Below are positions 1 through 4,771 of a stretch of 5,441 nt of DNA, one piece after another; position 1 is the first letter of the stretch; the number at the start of each line of letters is the position of its first letter. The stretch lies in contig PXQL01000101.1 of assembly GCA_003021335.1 (NCBI GenBank), positions 14,382 to 19,822 of the forward strand, given 5' to 3'. Made by a program: the position numbers and the translations under genes. The notes below the pieces were generated by a model. It was not told where the DNA came from. It was given only the letters and a program-made list of their open reading frames with translations, and did not search any database. The DNA comes from Halobacteriales archaeon QH_10_67_13. GTDB taxonomy: Archaea > Halobacteriota > Halobacteria > Halobacteriales > Haloarculaceae.

Positions 1-87
1 CTCGACCGCGAGACCGCGAGCGCGCCGTCGACGAGCGGCGAGTCCGCGAGCCGTCGCCGAGCGTACGCCTGTTGTGTCCCGCCGGGG

Positions 88-101
88 CCGGTCGCGACCG
101 G
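88..101. repeat. 14-bp perfect palindrome
   Basis: CCGGTCGCGACCGG is a perfect 14-bp inverted repeat with no spacer. It lies about 240 bp upstream of purT in the unassigned left region. Short GC-only palindromes arise easily in this base composition, so a regulatory role is not supported. Confidence 0.3.
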
Positions 102-313
102 TCGGTGCGGGAATCCGCCTCCGCGGCCGCGCTCTCCTCGATCGCTGCTATGGTGTGCCATCAGTTGCGGGGGCTCGAGTTGTACGCACTCGTGGAATCG
201 TTCGGTGAGACCGTCGCGGGGTCGGCGGGCGACGTTCTCGTAAACACATGCTCGTACTGTTGGGACAAAAGCGTTGACACTGTTCCGGAGACCGGGCGTG
301 GGACCCCGATCAC

Positions 314-319
314 TTTTGT
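314..319 (+). promoter_or_regulatory. Putative TATA-like box for purT
   Basis: TTTTGT stands out in GC-rich flanks and is centred about 26 bp before the ATG at 343, the spacing expected if transcription starts at or next to the start codon. There is no Shine-Dalgarno-like purine run before the ATG, which fits a leaderless mRNA. The element is only a weak match to an archaeal TATA box. Confidence 0.4.
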
Positions 320-342
320 TCCCGTCGGTCGGGGTACTCTCT

Positions 343-1545
343 ATGTCATCAACACACGGGGGGCGGCTCGGGACGCCAAGCGCCGAGAACGCGACGACGC
401 TGCTGTTGCTCGGGAGCGGAGAACTCGGCAAGGAGCTGATCCTGGCGGCACAGCGTCTGGGCGTGGATACCGTCGCGGTCGACCGGTATGAACACGCGCC
501 GGCGATGCAGGCCGCCCACCGGAGCCACGTCCTCGACATGACCGACGCCGACGCGCTCCGGGCGGTCGTCGAGCGGGAGGATCCTGCACTCGTCGTCCCG
601 GAGATCGAGGCCATCGCGACCGAGGAACTCGAGCGACTCGAACGGGAGGGCTACGACGTGGTGCCGACCGCGCGGGCGACCCGGCTTACGATGGACCGGG
701 AGTGGATTCGGGAGTTCGCCGCCGAGGAGGTCGGCGTCCCGACCAGCGAGTACGCCTTTGCCGACAGTCGGGAGGCCTACCGCGAGGCGGTCACGGCGAT
801 CGGCAGGCCGGTGGTGGTCAAGCCGACGATGTCCTCCTCCGGGAAGGGCCAGTCCGTCGTCCGCGATCCCGGAGACGTCGAGAAGGCCTGGGAGGCCGCC
901 CGCGCGGGCTCGCGAGCCGACACCGGCCGGGTTATCGTCGAGGAGCTGGTCGCGTTCGACGCCGAGTTCACCCTCCTGACGGTGCGCCACGAGGGGGGCA
1001 CGAGCTTCTGCCCGCCCGTGGGCCACACCCAGCGAGACGGCGACTACCGGACAAGCTGGCAGCCCCACCCGCTCACCGACGAGCAGCTGGCGGCCGCACA
1101 GCGCATGGCCCGAGCGGTGACCGACGGGCTCGGCGGCCGGGGCATCTTTGGCGTCGAGTTTTTCCTCCGGGACGGCGAGGTGCTTTTCAGCGAGCTCTCC
1201 CCGCGGCCCCACGACACAGGGCTCGTGACGCTCGGCTCGCAGCGGCTCAGCCAGTTCGATCTCCACCTCCGGGCGATCTTGGGACTCCCGATCCCCGAGA
1301 TCGCCGTCGAGCGTCCGGGTGCGAGCGCGGCGCTGGTCGCGGAGACGCCGGTCGATCAACCCGCGTTCGCCGGCGCCGAGACGGCCCTCGCGGCCCCCGA
1401 GACCGACCTGCGGCTGTTCGGCAAGCCAGACGCATACGCCGGCCGTCGCATGGGCGTGGCCGTGGCGACCGCCGACGATACTGAGACCGCCCGAGAGCGC
1501 GCGACGACGGCCGTCGAGCGGATCGAGATGCTTGACGATGCCTGA
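343..1545 (+). CDS. purT: Formate-dependent phosphoribosylglycinamide formyltransferase (GAR transformylase 2)
   Basis: PurT converts glycinamide ribonucleotide, formate and ATP to formyl-GAR, ADP and phosphate. This is step three of purine synthesis, done in the cytosol without a folate cofactor. The 400-residue product matches the family length (E. coli about 392). It has the N-terminal [10 protein letters not shown] nucleotide-fold motif (residues 22-31), [10 protein letters not shown] (85-94), and an ATP-grasp domain with Lys160, the SSSGKGQ loop (164-170), metal-ligand glutamates at Glu272 (GVEFF) and Glu284, and the signature SPRPHDTG (286-293). The C-terminal LFGKP motif (358-362) is present. 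I chose ATG 343 because alignment with known PurT begins just after it and a TATA-like box lies 26 bp upstream. An in-frame ATG at 274 would add 23 residues unlike the family. No lesion is visible. Confidence 0.96.
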   Translation: MSSTHGGRLGTPSAENATTLLLLGSGELGKELILAAQRLGVDTVAVDRYEHAPAMQAAHRSHVLDMTDADALRAVVEREDPALVVPEIEAIATEELERLEREGYDVVPTARATRLTMDREWIREFAAEEVGVPTSEYAFADSREAYREAVTAIGRPVVVKPTMSSSGKGQSVVRDPGDVEKAWEAARAGSRADTGRVIVEELVAFDAEFTLLTVRHEGGTSFCPPVGHTQRDGDYRTSWQPHPLTDEQLAAAQRMARAVTDGLGGRGIFGVEFFLRDGEVLFSELSPRPHDTGLVTLGSQRLSQFDLHLRAILGLPIPEIAVERPGASAALVAETPVDQPAFAGAETALAAPETDLRLFGKPDAYAGRRMGVAVATADDTETARERATTAVERIEMLDDA

Positions 1546-1698
1546 CTCGCCGACCACCGGGGCTCGCCGACGGTCACGAACGGTTTGTCGGCACGATCCG
1601 CGGCGGCGACCGCTCGGGTGTGCTCCGACGCGGACCCCCGAGTCCAGCGCGAAACACAACGACCAATCCGGTCGGCCACGACAGACTGACTGACTCGT
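1546..1698. other. Intergenic spacer between purT and the kinase pseudogene
   Basis: The spacer is 153 bases and GC-rich. I see no A/T-rich box about 26 bp before the ATG at 1699 and no Shine-Dalgarno, so the kinase remnant has no obvious promoter of its own. It may be read through from purT or be silent. A short run of GACT repeats (about 1684-1694) is the only pattern noted. No T-rich archaeal terminator is seen after purT. Confidence 0.5.
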
Positions 1699-2546
1699 AT
1701 GACCAACGGAGACGGCCTCACTCGGACAGTCACCCGTGCGGTCCGAACTTCCCTCCCTGAGGCGACCGTCGACGCCGTCGAACCGGCCGGTCCGACGTGG
1801 AACCAGACGACGCGGGTCGCGCGCGTTACGCTCACAGACGGCGAGGCGGTGTACTGCAAGGTGACGCCGGACGATCCCGACGGAGCGGAGCTGCGCGGGG
1901 AGGCGGCCGCGGTTCGGTACGCCGCGGCGAACACTCCGGTGACGGTGCCGACCGTCCTCGCGGTGACGACCGATCCGGTGCCGGCGCTGGTAACGGAGCC
2001 GGTCGCCGGCACGCCGGTCGACGAGGAGTGGTTCGACGCCGCGCCCGAGCGACGCGAGACGCTGGCCCGACGGCTGGGGCGTTCGCTCGCGAGCGTCCAC
2101 GCACGGCGCTTCGACCGCCCCGGCGAGATCGTCGGGGGCGACGGCGACGGACTCGTCGTCGAGCACGCGCCGTGGCCGGACGTGCTGGAGCAGGCGGCCA
2201 GACATGCTTCGACACCGGCGACGACCGGCTCGCGCTGCTCGACTGGGGAAACAGCGTAATCGGCGATCCCGTCCGTGGCCTCGTCCGCGCCCGCGAGCAG
2301 GCACTCAAGACACTGCGTGAGCCCACCCCCAAGCGACTCGTCACCGCACTCCACGAGGGATACCGAGCCGTCGCCGGAGACCTCCCGCCAGGTTTCAGCG
2401 AGCGGGCCCCCGTCTACGAGGCGATGATCGGGCTGTCGACGGCCGGCTACGTCGAACGGTTCGCCGGGTGGCGCGATGAATCCGAGGCCGAACTTACCGC
2501 GTGGTTCCGCGACGATCTCGATCGGCGCCTGTCGGCGATCGAGTGA
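1699..2546 (+). pseudogene. Phosphotransferase (aminoglycoside phosphotransferase/choline kinase-like fold), disrupted by internal deletion and frameshift
   Basis: Intact members are kinase-fold enzymes that phosphorylate small molecules; the substrate cannot be predicted. The first frame (1699 to about 2200) gives the N-lobe: the ATP-binding Lys in VYCKVTP (Lys54), a Glu in GEAAAVRYAA (Glu68) that would pair with it, and a hinge-like LVTEPVAGTPV (97-107). From about 2205 the coding sense moves to another frame and reads CFDTGDDRLALLDWGN, with the metal-binding Asp in LLDW and IGDP after it, followed by a normal helical C-terminus ending at TGA 2544-2546. Between WPDVLEQ and CFD the expected helix and the HGDxxxxN catalytic loop are absent. 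Some tens of residues are missing and the deletion is not a multiple of three. The unshifted frame stops at 2259. The two parts total about 281 residues, short for the family. Loss of the catalytic Asp makes a simple sequencing error an inadequate explanation. Confidence 0.85.
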
Positions 2547-2711
2547 CTGTGCCCGTTCCGGAGGTGAGCGACCGCTCCGACAGCTTCGGTCGGGTCACGA
2601 GTAGGCCCTCGCCGGTGCTGGACAGAGCCCGTGTTGATCGACGGGAGAGGGCCCCACCGGCGGACGGGGACCGCAGACTCTCCGACCGTTCTGCCCGACT
2701 CATCCCGCATC

Positions 2712-2726
2712 GCTTCCGGCGGAAGC
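2712..2726. repeat. Inverted repeat GCTTCC-GGC-GGAAGC
   Basis: Two perfect 6-bp arms flank a 3-base loop. It sits downstream of the kinase pseudogene and 37 bp before a TATA-like box. It could form a small RNA hairpin or a DNA dyad. No T-tract follows, so a terminator role is not supported. Confidence 0.35.
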
Positions 2727-2733
2727 CGTCGTG

Positions 2734-2752
2734 AAACGGGGGTTGACCGTTT
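2734..2752. repeat. Inverted repeat AAACGG-7-CCGTTT, possible operator
   Basis: Perfect 6-bp arms AAACGG (2734-2739) and CCGTTT (2747-2752) are separated by 7 bases, so arm centres are 13 bp apart. The dyad ends about 11 bp before the TATA-like GTATAACC, in the place where haloarchaeal activators or repressors often bind. Its A/T content differs from the surroundings. The cognate regulator is unknown. Confidence 0.4.
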
Positions 2753-2762
2753 GCCCCTGTGC

Positions 2763-2770
2763 GTATAACC
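2763..2770 (+). promoter_or_regulatory. Putative TATA box GTATAACC
   Basis: This is the best TATA-like element between the pseudogene and the amidotransferase. A start about 25 bp downstream would give an mRNA leader of roughly 75 nt before the ATG at 2867. It could be an alternative promoter for the amidotransferase or drive a short transcript of its own. Only position and composition support it. Confidence 0.35.
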
Positions 2771-2838
2771 TGAGATACCCGAATCCCGGAGTTACGGCGA
2801 CCCGCGACGGATACAGACTCGACCCATCGGCCGATGAG

Positions 2839-2844
2839 TTTTCA
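2839..2844 (+). promoter_or_regulatory. Putative proximal TATA-like box for the amidotransferase
   Basis: TTTTCA is centred about 25 bp before the ATG at 2867, the spacing seen for purT and for the gene at 4772. There is no Shine-Dalgarno before that ATG, so a leaderless transcript is plausible. If this is right, the upstream ATG at 2834 cannot be the start, because it would lie in the promoter. Confidence 0.35.
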
Positions 2845-2866
2845 CTCCCGGGGTCGTAGAACCCAT

Positions 2867-3511
2867 ATGACCGGCAACACGTATCTCGTCCGAAACGAGC
2901 CAGACCCGGAACAGGTGTATCACTGTGACGCGCTTGCGGAGTGTTTCCCCGAGGCGGTCGAGATCGATTTTCCGGCTGGAGAGCGGTTCGACCCGGCCGA
3001 TGCCAACGCCGTCGTTCTCAGCGGGAGCACGGCAGGGGGGTACGAACGTGACGAACGGTCCTGGATTCCGGACCAGGAGAGACTCATCCGCGAGCTAACC
3101 GAACGGGGCGTTCCGACGATCAGCGTCTGCTTCGGCCACCAGATTGCGAACACGGCGCTTGGCGGAACCGTCGAGCACGTCGGGACGACGGCGGGGTTGA
3201 TCAGCGCCGAGCTCGAGAGCGTACCCCTGTTCGACGGCGTATCGCCGGTCGTGCCGGTGGCACACGGTGACGTCGTGACCGAGGCCGGCGACGGGATGGA
3301 GCTCATTGCCGCTGCCGACCACGCCCCGATATTCGCCACTCGTCACCGTTCTGCGCCGCTCTGGACGGTGCAGTTCCATCCGGAACTCACCGCCGAACAC
3401 CGCCCCCGACTCACGGCGTTGCTGGACTGGGATGACGGGGAGTACACGTTCGCAGACACGTCCGGAGCGCGGCTGTTTGAGAACTTCAGGTCGCTCGTCG
3501 TTCCGGCCTGA
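2867..3511 (+). CDS. Class I glutamine amidotransferase domain protein (stand-alone)
   Basis: Class I (triad) glutamine amidotransferases release ammonia from glutamine and usually pass it to a synthase partner. The 214-residue product is a single GATase domain close in type to the GMP synthase glutaminase subunit. The nucleophile Cys88 lies in SVCFGHQ (86-92), and the His-Glu pair is His171 and Glu173 in QFHPE. The oxyanion-type motif VVLSGSTAGG (49-58) and VAHGD (131-135) are also present, so the triad is intact. No synthetase or tRNA-binding domain is fused and none is encoded nearby, so the substrate is unknown; stand-alone family members also include peptidase-like and gamma-glutamyl hydrolases. 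I chose ATG 2867 over ATG 2834 because the extra 11 residues (MSFHSRGRRTH) are basic and unlike the family, and a TATA-like box overlaps that stretch. The gene converges on the hydrolase pseudogene to its right. Confidence 0.88.
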   Translation: MTGNTYLVRNEPDPEQVYHCDALAECFPEAVEIDFPAGERFDPADANAVVLSGSTAGGYERDERSWIPDQERLIRELTERGVPTISVCFGHQIANTALGGTVEHVGTTAGLISAELESVPLFDGVSPVVPVAHGDVVTEAGDGMELIAAADHAPIFATRHRSAPLWTVQFHPELTAEHRPRLTALLDWDDGEYTFADTSGARLFENFRSLVVPA

Positions 3512-3532
3512 CGCGACCGTCACGCGATCGTC
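3511..3532. repeat. Two tandem 11-bp units over the amidotransferase stop codon
   Basis: ACGCGACCGTC is followed directly by ACGCGATCGTC, two 11-bp units with one mismatch. The first unit starts at the last base of the stop codon. An 11-bp period is about one helical turn. It could be a slipped duplication or a small protein-binding site; no function can be assigned. Confidence 0.45.
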
Positions 3533-3808
3533 GCTTATCTGAACGTCCGAGGGAGCTACAGAGGAGCTAGTACGCGGATCGGCGCCCGGTCGGTGTACTT
3601 TCTCGGGCGTTGGCCGACAAACTGCAGGGCTCGGATCTGCGGTGACACGGGCCGTCTGACGGACGATACCGTTCGGCGAGTCTCCCCATCGAAGACGGGT
3701 TACGGAACTGCGAGGAGAGAGCCTCGCGGTTCAGCGCGGGGAGAGAATCGATGGCGGTTGGCGTTGCCGGATCCGATCGCCGTCCGGGAAGACGATGGTC
3801 CCCGCGGA
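3512..3808. other. Convergent intergenic region
   Basis: These 297 bases separate the ends of two convergent genes, so they should hold their terminators rather than promoters. No clear T-rich archaeal terminator is present. Besides the 11-bp tandem unit, GGAGCTA occurs twice (3552-3558 and 3563-3569), also 11 bp apart, and a 6-bp-arm inverted repeat lies at 3583-3609. The open frames crossing it are low-quality, Arg/Ser/Pro-rich translations and I do not call them genes. Confidence 0.5.
3583..3609. terminator. Weak candidate stem-loop between convergent genes
   Basis: CGCCCG (3583-3588) and CGGGCG (3604-3609) can pair around a 15-base loop that contains ACTTTCT. Placement between convergent genes is right for a terminator, but the stem is short and no T-run follows it on either strand. 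Archaeal termination relies mainly on T-tracts, so this is a weak call. Confidence 0.2.
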
Positions 3809-4547
3809 TCACTCAGCGGGTGGCTTGCTATCCACGATCTCCCACTCGTGTCCCGGGAGGATCCGCTCGCCGCGATCGAGAACCGTCTGTGCACTGCTCC
3901 ACCAGTCAAAGTCGTTGACGCTGAGTCCCCGGATGCGTGGCTCTGACTCGACTCGGTCCACGTTCTCGAACGTTGGAACCGCATCGGCGGCGACGACTGT
4001 CGTCTCGCTGCCGGTGTCGACCGCGACGGACTGGTGGCCAACCGTGTGACCGGGAGTCGGAAACGCGGTGATCCCGGGGAACAGCTCTTTCTCGCCCTCG
4101 ATCGGCGTCAGGTCGATCTGCAGCCACGGTGGCGTTCGTCCGAGAGACTTTGCTTCGTATCATCGGATAGGGGGCAATCGCGTACTCGATCTCCGCTCGC
4201 TGGGCGAGGATCGTCGCATCGGGAAACAGCTCGAGGTTATAACAGTGGTCCCAGTGGAGGTGTGAGAGCACCACGATCCCGATGTCTTCGGGCTGGTAGC
4301 CGCAGGCGTCCAGCTGGGCGGTGAGTGATTCTCCGGCCGAACGAGAACACTGGAAGGCTGGGTGTAACCGGTCCATCCGCTCAAGATCGCCAAAGCTCGT
4401 GTCGACGAGGATCGGCTCGGGGGCGCCCTCGATGAGATAACAGATCGACGGGACGGGAACTGTCACGCCGGAGTCGACCTGCGTCGTCAGGATACTCTTA
4501 TCCAGTCGCAGCGTTCCACAGTGTAACGGTCTGACGGTGTAATCCAT
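3809..4547 (-). pseudogene. Metallo-beta-lactamase-fold hydrolase, N-acyl homoserine lactonase-like family, split by a small frameshift
   Basis: Family members are two-metal hydrolases, including lactonases that open N-acyl homoserine lactones. Joining the frames at about 4160 gives 245 residues, close to the roughly 250 of the family. The first part (4547-4161, residues 1-129) holds SHLHWDH with ligands His96, His98, Asp100 and His101. Skipping one base at 4160 restores YEAKSLGRTPPW, then His167 in TPGHTVGHQS, Asp188 in AADAV and His233 in PGHEWE, ending in TGA at 3811-3809. Thus all seven metal ligands survive. Without the shift the first frame continues in nonsense to 3906. Start ATG 4547 is backed by a Shine-Dalgarno 6 bases upstream; an ATG at 4577 lies ahead of that site. 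The Tyr found three residues after the bridging Asp in Bacillus AiiA is Pro here, so AHL specificity is doubtful. A recent 1-2 nt indel or a sequencing error both fit. Confidence 0.82.
4157..4163 (-). other. Frameshift site in the hydrolase gene
   Basis: On the minus strand the family-like reading runs through Pro-Met (ATG at 4163-4161) and resumes with TAC at 4159-4157, leaving base 4160 unread. The sequence around the junction (CCGATGATACGAAGC) has no homopolymer of four or more and no obvious slippery heptamer. Relatives often have a few extra residues here, so a 2-nt or 5-nt deletion explains it as well as a 1-nt insertion. Confidence 0.7.
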
Positions 4548-4553
4548 ATCGGT

Positions 4554-4562
4554 CTCCTCACC
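4554..4562 (-). promoter_or_regulatory. Shine-Dalgarno that fixes the hydrolase start
   Basis: GGTGAGGAG on the minus strand ends 6 bases before the ATG at 4547. It resembles the GGAGGTGA complement of the haloarchaeal 16S rRNA 3' end. It is the only strong ribosome-binding site seen in the window, and it implies a leadered mRNA for this gene, unlike its neighbours. Confidence 0.6.
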
Positions 4563-4593
4563 CCACACACACATCAATTGTTGGTGAAACGAC

Positions 4594-4605
4594 CCGACAT
4601 GTCGG
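4594..4605. repeat. 12-bp perfect palindrome, candidate operator
   Basis: CCGACATGTCGG is perfectly self-complementary. On the minus strand it ends 4 bases before a TATA-like TTTCAC, where the BRE and upstream activator sites lie, so a bound regulator could affect the hydrolase promoter. It is about 140 bp from the TATA box of the divergent gene and less likely to control that one. Function is inferred from position only. Confidence 0.4.
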
Positions 4606-4741
4606 TGTAGACCGCTTTGGCTCCCGGCCAGCTGACCGTGTCTCCAAGTCTCGTGACGACTGTGCTCTCCTACCCGCGAGACAGACTACCGACTCGCCTC
4701 GAAGTGGTTCGGAAGCACAGCGTACCGTCTCGGCGCTGGGA

Positions 4742-4748
4742 TTATATT
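4742..4748 (+). promoter_or_regulatory. TATA box for the M14 hydrolase gene
   Basis: TTATATT is the strongest TATA-like element in the window. It is centred 27 bp before the ATG at 4772, so transcription would begin at or within a base or two of the start codon. No Shine-Dalgarno precedes the ATG. Together these support a leaderless transcript and this choice of start. Confidence 0.7.
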
Positions 4749-4771
4749 CACCCGGCGTTCCCATTAGGAAC

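Larger units (their letters stand above)
1..342. other. Left-edge region without an assignable gene
   Basis: No frame here gives a protein I recognise. One plus-strand frame stays open from the left edge into purT, but its first part is arginine-rich and unlike a haloarchaeal protein. On the minus strand, two pieces in different frames look somewhat coding: about 160 down to 75 (containing IAAIEESAAAEADSR) and about 75 down to 1 (containing AYARRRLADSPLVDGALA). The first has an in-frame TGA just upstream and no start codon after it. This could be a degraded minus-strand gene continuing left of the window, or chance open reading in GC-rich DNA. The last 30 bases carry the purT promoter. Confidence 0.4.
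2547..2866. other. Intergenic region upstream of the glutamine amidotransferase
   Basis: This 320-base gap contains no credible gene; open frames on both strands are Arg/Ser/Pro-rich, typical of non-coding GC-rich DNA. It holds two adjacent inverted repeats (2712-2726 and 2734-2752), a TATA-like GTATAACC (2763-2770) and a T-rich box (2839-2844) close to the downstream start. From about 2730 the sequence is less GC-rich, consistent with regulatory DNA. I see no tRNA or other structured RNA. Confidence 0.5.
4548..4771. promoter_or_regulatory. Divergent promoter region between the hydrolase and the M14 hydrolase
   Basis: These 224 bases separate two divergently transcribed genes and must contain both promoters. 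On the right is a good TATA box (4742-4748). On the left are a possible minus-strand box TTTCAC (4589-4584), the Shine-Dalgarno and a 12-bp palindrome. The middle (about 4610-4740) has no feature I recognise and no regulator gene lies between them. Confidence 0.6.

Noticed and set aside
702..1484. Long plus-strand open frame inside purT
   Set aside because: It is an Arg/Gly/Pro-rich shadow of the well-supported purT frame, with no recognisable motif.
349..2304. 651-codon minus-strand open frame opposite purT and the kinase
   Set aside because: The translation is Arg/Gly/Asp-rich without domains and lies antisense to purT; long antisense frames are common in GC-rich DNA.
1699..2546. Kinase as two separate small genes
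   Set aside because: The second half has no credible start codon or ribosome-binding site, and each half is only part of one fold.
3567..3812. 81-codon minus-strand frame whose GTG overlaps the hydrolase stop (GTGA)
   Set aside because: The overlap resembles operon coupling, but the product is Arg/Ser/Pro-rich with no motif and its codons are not G/C-ending as in the real genes.
3593..3946. 117-codon plus-strand frame after the amidotransferase
   Set aside because: Its second half lies antisense to the well-supported end of the hydrolase and its first half has no protein-like character.
4157..4163. Programmed ribosomal frameshifting in the hydrolase
   Set aside because: There is no slippery run, no rare-codon or stop-codon cue at the junction and no obvious stimulatory structure; a plain indel is simpler.
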